DNA of 64,000 nt, taken from Erysipelotrichaceae bacterium OPF54. GTDB taxonomy: Bacteria; Bacillota_I; Bacilli_A; Erysipelotrichales; Erysipelotrichaceae. The translations under genes were made by a program, and so were the position numbers. The DNA lies in the NCBI GenBank assembly GCA_022834735.1, contig BQKD01000001.1, positions 1,217,659 to 1,281,658 on the forward strand, in the 5' to 3' direction. How positions within the stretch are numbered: the stretch's first letter is position 1; each line of letters starts with the position of its first letter. The notes beneath the pieces were generated by a model that did no database searches, had not been told where the DNA came from, and saw only the letters and a list, made by a program, of their open reading frames with translations. Below, piece by piece: positions 1 to 8,833 of this stretch.

Positions 1-2
1 CA

Positions 3-389
3 GGTAGAACAACCATTTGGAAAATTGTAGTGAATTATATATTTTTACATCCTTGGCTAGGCTATGGAATACAAACAAAAAATATAGTACGAACAATTAC
101 TGAAATTGAGAGATCATACGCTCCAGCTTCTCATGCTCATTCTCAGTATCTTCAGATTATAGTCGATACAGGTGTAATTTCCTTAATTCCAATATTAGCT
201 CTTTTTTTTAATTTATTCAGAAAAGCTAGAAGAAAATGGAATATAAAGAGAGTTAGAATTTTAATGTATGGAATTATTTCTTTTTTTATAATGGCTATTG
301 GAGAAGTGCTTTTTTTTGACATCTTTTGGCAATTTTTGTTTATTGTTTATGTTCTCATCTGTAAAGATAAGGGGTACCAACGAATATGA
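3..389 (+). CDS. O-antigen polymerase/ligase-type membrane protein, C-terminal part
   Basis: The reading frame is open to the left edge, so the gene starts outside the window. The first visible residues read GRTTIWKIVVNYIFLHPW, which matches the 'GRTxIW' region before the late periplasmic loop of Wzy/O-antigen ligase proteins. The HAHSQYLQIIVDTG stretch further on is also typical of that loop. Two hydrophobic segments follow. Such proteins polymerise lipid-linked repeat units on the outer face of the membrane. The stop overlaps the ATG of the downstream flippase gene by 4 nt, indicating translational coupling. The family is fairly sure; the exact linkage made is unknown. Confidence 0.75.
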   Translation, partial: GRTTIWKIVVNYIFLHPWLGYGIQTKNIVRTITEIERSYAPASHAHSQYLQIIVDTGVISLIPILALFFNLFRKARRKWNIKRVRILMYGIISFFIMAIGEVLFFDIFWQFLFIVYVLICKDKGYQRI

Positions 390-1906
390 AAACAAAGAAT
401 AATCAAATAAGAAAAAATGTTTTACTAACATCTATTTATTTTTTTGTAAATACTGGAATTAATTTTTATTTATCTAGCTACGTGATTAACAATATTGGAA
501 TTTCTGCCAATGGGTTTATTAGTTTAGCTAATAGTTTTGTTGATTATGCTTCTCTAGTTACGGTTGCATTGAACTCTGTGGCTGGCAGGTTTATTTCTAT
601 CTATGCAAGTAAAGGAGAATACGAAAAAGCTAAGAAATATTTTAATTCAGCTGTTGGTGCAGATTTAGTAATTGGATTATTAACACTGGGAATTGGGATT
701 CTAGGGGTTATTAATTTAGAGAAAATTATTGAAATACCTATAGAGATGATTTGGGATGTTAAAATTCTGTTTTGTCTTGTATTTATTAATTTCTTTTTAT
801 CAATAATGATTTCTGTGTTTTCAGTGTCAACTTTTATTGTAAATCGCATGGATTTAGCTGCTCTTAGGAGAACAGAAGGAGTAATTTTAAAAGCTGTTTT
901 ATTGATTGGACTATTCTCTGTGTTCAGTCCTAAATTGTATTTTGTTAGTGTTGTTTCGATAAGTTATAGCATTTATTATTTAATATTTAATGTTTTTTAT
1001 CTTAAACGATATTGTCCAGATTTAAAAATAGAAATGAGATTTTTTTCACTAAAGCATTTTTTAGAAATGATTAGTAGCGGTATATGGAATACGATAACTC
1101 AATTAGGTTTTATTCTTACATCGGGTTTAGATCTTTTGATTTGTAATAAATGGTTAGGGGCAGTTGCTATGGGACAAATGTCGTTTCCAAAACAATTATA
1201 TAATATTATTACAGGTTTTATAAGTACACTTGTCACAGCATATCAACCGACATTTGTTAGACTGTATGCAGAGGGAAATATTGATAAGCTAAAAACAAGA
1301 TTGACAGAGGCCATGGGAGTTAGTGGGATATTATCATCTATAATAATAACGGATGTTGTGGTCTATGGAAAAGATTTTTTAAAATTATATATTCCAGGAC
1401 AAGATATTCAGTTAATATGGATATTAATGATTTTATCGATACAGGTACTCTTTGTATCAGGTACACAATATCCATTATATTATATTTATACATTGACAAA
1501 TAAATTAAAAGTAAATTCTATTGTAGAGATTTTTTCAGGAATAATAAACGTTGGGATTGTATTTATTTTATTGAGAAATACAGAGTTAGGAATATATGCT
1601 GTTGCAGGAGTGAGTACCTTAGTTGGTATTATTAAAAACTTATTTTTTACCCCTATGTATTCAGCATATTGCCTAAAAATTTCTAAAAAAACTTTTTATC
1701 CTCAAATTATTCGATATATAGTTGCGCTAGGTTTAACTCTATTCGTAAATTGGAGAATATCTAAATTATTTGTAATCCAAAGTTGGATGTCATTGATGAT
1801 TGTAGGTTGTATTTCTATAGTTATAGGAGGTTTAATAGGTTTTATTATTCAACTAAACGCATCATATCGACATGCAATTCAGAAGAAATTACTAGAAAGG
1901 ATATAA
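386..1906 (+). CDS. Wzx-type polysaccharide flippase (MOP superfamily)
   Basis: This 506-residue protein is hydrophobic throughout, with roughly 12-14 membrane segments, the usual size for Wzx/RfbX proteins that flip undecaprenyl-linked repeat units across the membrane. The N-terminal NVLLTSIYFFVNTGINFYLS and the mid-protein WNTITQLGFILTSGLDLLI resemble the paired helices of polysaccharide-type MOP transporters. Its ATG overlaps the stop of the polymerase gene. It is one of three flippases in the window, which suggests that several separate glycans are exported. Base composition is very AT-rich, like the rest of this cluster. Confidence 0.85.
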   Translation: MKTKNNQIRKNVLLTSIYFFVNTGINFYLSSYVINNIGISANGFISLANSFVDYASLVTVALNSVAGRFISIYASKGEYEKAKKYFNSAVGADLVIGLLTLGIGILGVINLEKIIEIPIEMIWDVKILFCLVFINFFLSIMISVFSVSTFIVNRMDLAALRRTEGVILKAVLLIGLFSVFSPKLYFVSVVSISYSIYYLIFNVFYLKRYCPDLKIEMRFFSLKHFLEMISSGIWNTITQLGFILTSGLDLLICNKWLGAVAMGQMSFPKQLYNIITGFISTLVTAYQPTFVRLYAEGNIDKLKTRLTEAMGVSGILSSIIITDVVVYGKDFLKLYIPGQDIQLIWILMILSIQVLFVSGTQYPLYYIYTLTNKLKVNSIVEIFSGIINVGIVFILLRNTELGIYAVAGVSTLVGIIKNLFFTPMYSAYCLKISKKTFYPQIIRYIVALGLTLFVNWRISKLFVIQSWMSLMIVGCISIVIGGLIGFIIQLNASYRHAIQKKLLERI

Positions 1907-1911
1907 AAAAT

Positions 1912-2709
1912 ATGATATATGAAACTATTTTCAATAGTATGCGCAAAATGGATAACTATAAAATAATAAATACTGGGGATTCAGAATTGTGTTTTATTTT
2001 TTGTTCCTCTAATAATATTTATTATCCTGATACAGAGGAAGAAATAGTGAAAACTATTTTTGAAAAGGATAGATATGAATGGGAACGAATTTCTCAAAAT
2101 ATTGAAGGAAAAAAAATATTTTTAAGGGATATTTTAAAAGCATGGTATGCGCATGGCATTAATATGGAAATAAATTCTATCGATAAAATTGTTTTGATGC
2201 TTAAAAGAGAGACATCTGGGTATAAAATAGTTACTGTTGGTAACTCTGCAGGTGGATATTTGGCTTTGTTGTTGGGAGCTATGTTAGATGCAGAGTATAG
2301 CATTGTATTTTCTCCACAGAATAATTTAAAAAAATATGATCCATATTGGAAGTGTCCTTTTCTATCAAAAGAATTTGCAAAGAAGAATTCATATTTAGAT
2401 TTAAGTGAAATAATAAAAAATCAATCAAAATGTGTTTTTTATTTTTATTCAGCTTTCTGTCAAGAAGACGTTATTCAGGCTAATTATATTAAGAAAAACA
2501 ATGATTTTTATGTTTTTCCCATGAATTCCAAGTGGCATGGAAAAAATATATATAATTTTAATATGAAAACATTATTAACATTAAGCCCTGAACAGTTGAT
2601 AGAACTGAATCGTTTTTACAAGTCAAAAAAATTTATAAACAAGATTTCATTTTCAATTCATTTAGACGGAATAATTTTTACGTTAAAAAAATTTTTGAAA
2701 ACGAGGTGA
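1912..2709 (+). CDS. alpha/beta-hydrolase-like protein of the glycan cluster
   Basis: I take the ATG at 1912 because an AGAAAGGA ribosome site precedes it and it sits just after the flippase stop; the frame is open further upstream but only inside that gene. The 265-residue product has GNSAGGYLALLLG near residue 106, a classic nucleophile elbow (G-x-S-x-G) of alpha/beta hydrolases. A late WHG could supply the histidine. No signal peptide is visible. Position in the cluster suggests a role in trimming, acyl removal or handling of glycan intermediates, but the substrate cannot be told. The hydrolase fold is a motif-based inference. Confidence 0.6.
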   Translation: MIYETIFNSMRKMDNYKIINTGDSELCFIFCSSNNIYYPDTEEEIVKTIFEKDRYEWERISQNIEGKKIFLRDILKAWYAHGINMEINSIDKIVLMLKRETSGYKIVTVGNSAGGYLALLLGAMLDAEYSIVFSPQNNLKKYDPYWKCPFLSKEFAKKNSYLDLSEIIKNQSKCVFYFYSAFCQEDVIQANYIKKNNDFYVFPMNSKWHGKNIYNFNMKTLLTLSPEQLIELNRFYKSKKFINKISFSIHLDGIIFTLKKFLKTR

Positions 2710-2715
2710 TATGAT

Positions 2716-4176
2716 ATGTTAGAAATAATAAAACAATTTATATTAAAATGTAAATATAAAAAAAAAGTAAAACTTGGAAGAAGAGTTCATATTAACAAAC
2801 AAAATTTTTTTGAAGGAAATAATAGTTGTGCTGATAATTCAACAATAAAATATTCGAAGATAGGATTTGGAACCTACGTTGGACATAATGCACACATTTC
2901 ATGGGCTAAAATAGGAAAATATTGTAGTATTGCTCCTAATGTATCTACGGTAATTGGGAGACACCCTCTTGATTTTGTTTCTACTCATCCAGCTTTTTTT
3001 TCAAATAATAATGCTGCGGGTTTTTCTTATACGAACAAAAAAATTTTTGAGGATTTGAAATGGTTAGATAAGAAGAGTATGATTTCGATAGGAAATGATG
3101 TTTGGATTGGACAAAGTTCAATGATTTGTGATGGAACAATAATTGGGGATGGGGCTATAATAGGAGCAGGTAGTTTTGTAAATCAAAATATTCCGAAATA
3201 TTCAATTGCAGTAGGAACTCCTGCGAAAGTGATAAAGTACAGGTTTAATAAAGAGGATAGAGAGTTTTTATCTTTTTTGAGATGGTGGGATTTACCTACA
3301 TACACTATTAATCATCTTACTCCTTATTTTAAATCTTGCTCTCTTTTGCAATCTTATATAAAACAACTTGAAGAAGATATCACTGTAATAATCCCTTTTT
3401 ATAATAAAGAAAAATATATTTCTAAATGTATTGAAAGTATAGAAAAGCAAATTGTTCGTCCTAGTTCTATTATAATAGTTGATGATTGTTCTCCTGATAA
3501 TCCGATAGAATTAATTGAAGAACTAACCGAGAAAAACAAAAATATTTCATATATTAGATTAGAAGAAAATCATGGAGTGTCTTATGCTCGAAATGTTGGC
3601 CTAAAAATGGCAAAAACAAAATATGTAACTTTTATAGATGCAGATGATTATTATTATGATAACGCAAAACTTCTGAATGAAATTATTTTGATTAAGGAGC
3701 ATAAAGAAAATATTATTGCGTATTCTCAGACTATTAAAGTTGATGATGAAGAAAATTTGATTTCATCAAATAGTAAAAAATGTGATTTTTTAGAAGGCGA
3801 TGTTTATCTTAAAATTTTATCAACTTGGAAAAGCGAGACTATTCCTCGGGATTATATTATAAAGAGGGACTTATTAATTAAATATGGAGGCTATGATGAA
3901 ACTAAATGTCTATATGAAGATTTAGATTTATTACTAAAAATCTCTAAAGATATACCATTTTACTGTACTTATAGAAGTGGTACAGCTTATAGGCAAGTAG
4001 GGAATGGACTTTCCAGTGTCAACAATCAGAAAAGAAAAATAGCCCTAAATAAAATATGGAAAAAAAATATATTAGAACTAAATTTATTTGAAAAGATATC
4101 ATATTATTGTTTACTTATTTCAGCAAAGTATAGAAGATTTATTCGTCGGAAATATCGGGAAGGTATAGATTTATAA
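2716..4176 (+). CDS. Fusion: hexapeptide O-acetyltransferase + GT2 glycosyltransferase
   Basis: The N-terminal ~205 residues form a left-handed beta-helix acetyltransferase of the CatB/Vat type, seen in repeated [IV]-G-x-x hexads (IGFGTYVGHNAHI, IGNDVWIGQSSMI, IGDGAIIGAGSFV) and the loop GRHPLDFVSTHPAF, which carries the likely catalytic histidine. From about residue 220 a GT-A glycosyltransferase 2 domain begins: DITVIIPFYNKEKYISKCI, then VDDCSPDN and the metal-binding FIDADDYYYD. Both enzymes normally occur as separate proteins in capsule loci, so one chain may glycosylate and acetylate the same repeat unit. The start at 2716 has GAGGTGAT just upstream. No frameshift is visible at the joint. 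Confidence 0.85.
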   Translation: MLEIIKQFILKCKYKKKVKLGRRVHINKQNFFEGNNSCADNSTIKYSKIGFGTYVGHNAHISWAKIGKYCSIAPNVSTVIGRHPLDFVSTHPAFFSNNNAAGFSYTNKKIFEDLKWLDKKSMISIGNDVWIGQSSMICDGTIIGDGAIIGAGSFVNQNIPKYSIAVGTPAKVIKYRFNKEDREFLSFLRWWDLPTYTINHLTPYFKSCSLLQSYIKQLEEDITVIIPFYNKEKYISKCIESIEKQIVRPSSIIIVDDCSPDNPIELIEELTEKNKNISYIRLEENHGVSYARNVGLKMAKTKYVTFIDADDYYYDNAKLLNEIILIKEHKENIIAYSQTIKVDDEENLISSNSKKCDFLEGDVYLKILSTWKSETIPRDYIIKRDLLIKYGGYDETKCLYEDLDLLLKISKDIPFYCTYRSGTAYRQVGNGLSSVNNQKRKIALNKIWKKNILELNLFEKISYYCLLISAKYRRFIRRKYREGIDL

Positions 4177-4242
4177 ATCGGTTTTAATGAATTTGATTTA
4201 TGAAAATGTTTTAATTTATTTTCTTATAGAGAGGAGATATAG

Positions 4243-5301
4243 ATGATTATTATCGCAATGGGATATTCAGGAACAGGTTCTTCTGCTATTATTCATTTAT
4301 TATCAGAGTATAGAAATTGTACAGATGGTGATTTAGGAAAATTTGAACATTTACCATTTTATACCCCGCATGGATTATTTGATTTAGAAGACACTTTACT
4401 TTATAATAATTCCTTATATCGTTCAGATGCCGCAATCAACGATTTTTATAATGCTATGAAGAGATTAAATGATTATGATTTTGGCTGGTTTGGGGGATAT
4501 GAGAAAAGATATGGAGGAAAGTTTATGAAAATCGTTGATGAATTTCTTAGTGAAATTGTTCAATTTAAAACAACGGGATATTGGTCATATGACTTTGAAT
4601 TGAAAAAAAATATTTTTTCTTTTGGCAAAGACACTTTAAAAAAAATAATAAAAAAGGAAAGCAAAAACTTCGGAAAAAAATTTTTCCCGTATGGGGATAA
4701 TAAACTTTATTATTCTTTTGTTGAACCCGAAGAGTTTTATTCAGCAGCTAAAAAATTTGTTTTGAATTATTTTAAGATGATTAATCCAAATGAAAAACAT
4801 CTTTTGGTAGATCAAATTATTTTACCTCAACATTTGGATAGAATTAAAAATTATTTTAATGACGATGTGCGCTTTATTGTTTTTGATAGAGATATTAGGG
4901 ATATATATATACTAAATAAATATATATACCCAAGAATGTATAATATGGATCCAGTATTTCCTTCTGAACCTAATCAATTTATAAAATTTTACTCTAAATA
5001 TCGAAAAACAGAAAAAAAAGTTGACTGTGATAATATTCTAAGATTAAATTTTGAAGATTTAGTATATAATTATAAAGATACTGTAAAAGAGATTGAAAAT
5101 TTTTTGGATTTTTCTGAAGTAGATCATATAAATAAATATCAATATTTTATTCCAGAAATATCAAAAAAGAATACTCAAAATTTTCGTATAAAAGAAGATT
5201 GGGTTAGAGAAACTGAAGTTATAGCGGAGGGCTTAAAAGATTTAGTTTACCCTTTTCCTTATGAATTTACTCCTAATATTCAGGAAACAACAGACCCATA
5301 A
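4243..5301 (+). CDS. Sulfotransferase-family protein
   Basis: The protein (352 residues) opens with MIIIAMGYSGTGSSAIIHLL, a P-loop-like 5'-phosphosulfate binding loop typical of PAPS-dependent sulfotransferases. VFDRDIRDIY near residue 212 fits the 3'-phosphate binding segment (R...D-R-D/S). A GAGGAG ribosome site lies 8 nt before the ATG. It is the last intact gene of this cluster, 66 nt after the acetyltransferase-glycosyltransferase fusion. Sulfation or another modification of a cell-surface glycan is the likely job. Sulfotransferases are uncommon in Firmicutes capsule loci. Substrate unknown, and no PAPS-synthesis genes lie in the window. Confidence 0.65.
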   Translation: MIIIAMGYSGTGSSAIIHLLSEYRNCTDGDLGKFEHLPFYTPHGLFDLEDTLLYNNSLYRSDAAINDFYNAMKRLNDYDFGWFGGYEKRYGGKFMKIVDEFLSEIVQFKTTGYWSYDFELKKNIFSFGKDTLKKIIKKESKNFGKKFFPYGDNKLYYSFVEPEEFYSAAKKFVLNYFKMINPNEKHLLVDQIILPQHLDRIKNYFNDDVRFIVFDRDIRDIYILNKYIYPRMYNMDPVFPSEPNQFIKFYSKYRKTEKKVDCDNILRLNFEDLVYNYKDTVKEIENFLDFSEVDHINKYQYFIPEISKKNTQNFRIKEDWVRETEVIAEGLKDLVYPFPYEFTPNIQETTDP

Positions 5302-5436
5302 GATAAATAGAGATTGCTGATAAAGCTATAGTTTTACACATATATATTGCATTAAATATATTCATATGAACACAATAGGTGTGCAAATTGTTTAACACGG
5401 CAGTCATAAAGAAGTTCATGATATGTAGAGAAAGAA

Positions 5437-6244
5437 GTGTATCCATATAAATTGTCTTTATCGAATGATGAAATTCTTAAACAGCTAGATACTCCGGAAA
5501 ATGAACATCCTAAACAGAGGGTTCTTCAGCATTGCATGATCGTCTGTCTTCCTTTGAAAGGACATATCGAACGTGGAAATTCTGAAATGATCGGCATCAG
5601 TACAACATCTGTGAATAAGATTCTCGGATATTACTATCAGCAGGGTTCGTACCGATCAAACAAAAATGACGTCTTCATTTTCTCTCTTCCGAGCATGAAG
5701 AAAATATCAAGCAGATCATTATCGAAAACCTGTCACGTGATGTCCTCGATGATTATGTCGACTGCAATTAGACCGTCCCTCTTGTTATTGAACTCATTAA
5801 GCATCTTTATCATGTCGAATACAAAAGTTCAGTAAATACACTTTTCTTCACTGTAAAGATCTGAACTGGACCAGAGCGACTTATGTGCCGGCAAAAGCCA
5901 ATCTTGAAAAGCAGGAACATTCAGGAAAGGCTTTCAAGATCAAAAAAAACTAATCGAGGACGAGGATCTTCATATCTTGTTCGAAGAGAAGTCGATGATT
6001 CAGGATTATCAGGCTCTTTTAAAAGCTGGTTTCTGATTAGGTATCAGTGTTTGTCTCAACTTACGGCAAGCATGAAGGGGCAAAGCTTCTCGGTACATTA
6101 GATTATGGCACTGGAGAAATCCATCTGATCGAAAGGCATAAAAATGACGTACAAGTCTTTCTTGGATTTCTGAAACAAATCCTGAAATTATATTCTGTAG
6201 GAAAGATCATCCTAGTTCTGGATAACTTCATACTGTGCAATTAA
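5437..6244 (+). pseudogene. IS630-like transposase remnant, multiply frameshifted
   Basis: The region is coding only if frames are switched several times. The first piece (5437-5835) is a helix-turn-helix N-terminus with GHIERGNSEMIGISTTSVNK. The last piece (6047-6244) reads LLGTLDYGTGEIHLIER and IILVLDNF, matching the central DDE part of IS630 transposases, where an aspartate follows 'VLDN'. The protein stops before the final catalytic glutamate. Pieces between them in other frames carry remnants such as EKSMIQDYQALLKAGF. No clear terminal repeats were found. Dead element. Confidence 0.65.
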
Positions 6245-6339
6245 AGAAAATATCATATTTTGAATATAAAATTGAAGAATGGAAAAATGGTAAATTAAGC
6301 AAAATAACAGATTTGTTAAAGGGTGAGTTTCTAATCTGA
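6241..6339 (+). other. Orphan C-terminal coding tail after the IS630 relic
   Basis: Directly after the transposase remnant a frame reads LKKISYFEYKIEEWKNGK and ends at a TGA at 6337-6339. Composition resembles the AT-rich glycan genes upstream. It could be the 3' end of a glycan-cluster gene cut by the IS630 insertion, whose 5' part is lost. No start is visible. Weakly supported. Confidence 0.3.
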
Positions 6340-6461
6340 TGAATAAATATTTTTTAAAAGCGGTGCTTTTTTCTATTGACTATTTATTCGTGAATATTCT
6401 TTATGATACGAATTTATTACGTGAGGAAGAACATAGAAATCCGCTTCAGGAGAAAAAACCA

Positions 6462-7319
6462 ATGAATCATAAACGAAGACAAGATTTGCAAATTGTAGAT
6501 ACCAATCGTATTCTTTATTCTCCTTCCTCTTTTGCTCGATCTTCCTTGCTTTATTTGCAGGAAGTTGGTCGTTTGACAGCGTTGGAGCCTCATACAAAGT
6601 CACGGTCGGGACTCTCGTCATACTTGCTGTTGATCGTGCACTCTGGTTCCGGGACTCTTGAAATGGAAGGATCGCGATATGATCTGGTGGCTGGGGATGT
6701 TTGTTTTATTGATTGTTCAAAACCGTATTCTCATACGACATCTGTTGATTTATGGACGATTTCCTGGATCCATTTTTCAGGATTTAATATGCCTTCTTTA
6801 TTTGCCAAGTATTGCTCACGAGGAGGTCTGGCCGTATTTCATCCATCGTCTTTTGATTCTTTTGCTGGGAGCGTGGATCGTGTATATTCTCTGGCATCTT
6901 CTCTTGATCCGATTCGTGATATGAGGATCAACGAAGAACTGAATCGTTTGATGACATTATTAATGGCTGAATCCTGGCATCCGGAACTGGTCGATACTGG
7001 AAAACGAAGTGAACTGGAACAAGTACGTGCTTATATTGCTTCACACTATTCGGAAAAAATTTCATTGGATTTTCTTGCATCTCATTTCTTTATGAATAAG
7101 TATTATTTATTGAAGATTTTTAAAGAGAAGTATGGAATGACGGTAAATGCTTACTTATCGTCTTGTCGTCTGATGGCTGCTAAGCAGAAGCTTCGTTTTA
7201 CCAAGCTTTCTTTGGAAGAAATTGCGGTTTCTGTTGGCTGGAAAGATGCGCAGTATTTGAGTCGTATGTTTAAGAAGTTGGAGGGGATGACTCCAGGCGA
7301 ATATAGAAATATATGGTAA
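6462..7319 (+). CDS. AraC-family transcriptional regulator
   Basis: I choose the ATG at 6462, preceded by CAGGAGAA, giving 285 residues, the normal AraC length; the frame runs further upstream but without a better start. The N-terminal half is a cupin-like ligand domain (LLLIVHSGSGTLEMEGSRYD, then VAGDVCFID). The C-terminal ~100 residues carry two helix-turn-helices: ISLDFLASHFFMNKYYLLKI and LSLEEIAVSVGWKDAQYLSR, ending with the family's PGEYR. Such proteins usually sense a sugar or similar ligand and activate nearby operons. No obvious partner operon remains, since mobile DNA lies on both sides. Composition is closer to the moderate-GC backbone than to the glycan genes. Confidence 0.9.
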   Translation: MNHKRRQDLQIVDTNRILYSPSSFARSSLLYLQEVGRLTALEPHTKSRSGLSSYLLLIVHSGSGTLEMEGSRYDLVAGDVCFIDCSKPYSHTTSVDLWTISWIHFSGFNMPSLFAKYCSRGGLAVFHPSSFDSFAGSVDRVYSLASSLDPIRDMRINEELNRLMTLLMAESWHPELVDTGKRSELEQVRAYIASHYSEKISLDFLASHFFMNKYYLLKIFKEKYGMTVNAYLSSCRLMAAKQKLRFTKLSLEEIAVSVGWKDAQYLSRMFKKLEGMTPGEYRNIW

Positions 7320-7379
7320 CCTAAGCAAAATTTGTTGTACAATAATTCCCGTACCAACAATAAAATAAGGAGGGGGAAA

Positions 7380-8749
7380 ATGTACATTCATTCTGTAAAA
7401 CTTATTAATTACAAATCTATTGGAGATTATCCAGAATCTGAAATAATTCTTGAACCAGGAATTACAGTTATTATAGGAAAGAATGAAAGTGGAAAAAGTA
7501 ATGTTATTGATGGTTTATCAAAGATAAATTTTTTAACTATAAATGAAGATGCTTTTTCTAGAAATGCTGTAAATAGAAATATCGCGACGGGATCTGAAAA
7601 TAGATTTATCATTATAATAAAGTCTGATGATCGAGAGAGCACATTAGGAATTAATGTAGATACAACAATAGAAATAACAAAAAATAAGTGTATAGTTACT
7701 GGCGGTCTCTTCGAATATTATTTGCAAACTATTTGGCCTGAATTTGAAGAGTTTGTTAAGTTATTAAATAGTATTAGTGAAAATCCTATGCAATTAAATG
7801 CTTCAGATTATTCATATTATAAGAGTTATAAACAAGAATTAATCAATAGAGATAATGTCGATTTATATTATAAGAAGAAAGCGATAAACTATTTTAAGAA
7901 TAAGATCACAATCTTTCCTAAAGGCAATCAAGATATAATTAAAGCAAAGTTGGAAAATTTAATTACTTTGTGGGATAAATATACATCAATGTTTCCGACT
8001 TTTTTCTATCGGAAATCAGATAAACATTTGAAAACCACATATAATATAGAGGATATAAAAAAGGAGTTAAATCCTAATGTAACTACACATAGTTTGTTAA
8101 GTGAGTTAGTTCAATTAATTGATATTTCTGAAGATGATTTCATATTTGCTGCTACTACAGGCATATCATCGGTGCAAGAAAGTCTACGAAGTAAGATTGT
8201 AAGACAAATTAGAAAGAAGATTAATTATCCTTTTAATGATTTTTATGGTACAGAATACATTGATTTAGAAATTAGTTTTAATTCAGGAAGTATCTCTTTT
8301 AAAGTTCAATCAGAAGATGGTGAAGCATTAATGCTTTCAGAACGAAGTGATGGATTAAAGTGGTATCTTGAAACTTTTATTGATGCACAAGCACATGATA
8401 TAAAAGGTAAAAATGTTGTTTACTTATTTGATGAACCAGGAACCTCTTTACATATTAATGCACAAAAAGAATTGTTAACATTGTTTCAAGACTTATCAGA
8501 CAAAGGTAATCAGATAGTATACACGACTCATTATCCCCACATGCTTGATTTAAAAAATAATGGTATACATCGGATACGTGCTATTGTAAAAAACAATGAA
8601 GGGTTTTCCAACATTTATAAAACTGCGTATGATTCGCGAATCGCTAGTGAAAGTCAGCAAGATACGTTAGCACCAATTATTAATGCGATTGGAATGAGTC
8701 TGAATGATACCTTTGGACCGGCTAAAGATAAATTAAATATTGTTGTAGA
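7380..8749 (+). pseudogene. OLD-family ATP-dependent nuclease, 5' part (ATPase domain), interrupted by IS66
   Basis: The ATG at 7380 has AGGAGGGGG upstream. The N-terminus holds the ABC-type Walker A IIGKNESGKSNVIDGL (residue ~32). LSERSDGLKWYLETF is the signature helix, VVYLFDEPGTSLH the Walker B/D-loop, and VYTTHYPHML the switch histidine. These are hallmarks of OLD/RecF-like ATPases used in phage defence and repair. The chain is cut at KLNIVVE by the IS66 insertion at 8750 and ends at once on the IS stop. Joining 7380-8749 to 14441-14921 gives 1,851 nt, an uninterrupted 616-residue ATPase-TOPRIM protein. As it stands the nuclease half is not translated from this start. Confidence 0.9.
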
Positions 8750-8781
8750 GTAAGCGGGAAAAAGAACCGCGTATAGTTAAA

Positions 8782-8825
8782 GGCCCCTGTCTGTGAGATA
8801 CTTCTCGCAAATAGGGGCCCTTTTT
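8782..8825. terminator. Hairpin terminator at the tnpC end of IS66 copy 1
   Basis: GGCCCCT at 8782-8788 pairs with AGGGGCC at 8813-8819 and is followed on the plus strand by TTTTTCTTT. The same hairpin follows tnpC in the other IS66 copies. It would stop transcripts from the interrupted nuclease gene entering the element. Confidence 0.7.
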
Positions 8826-8833
8826 CTTTCGGG

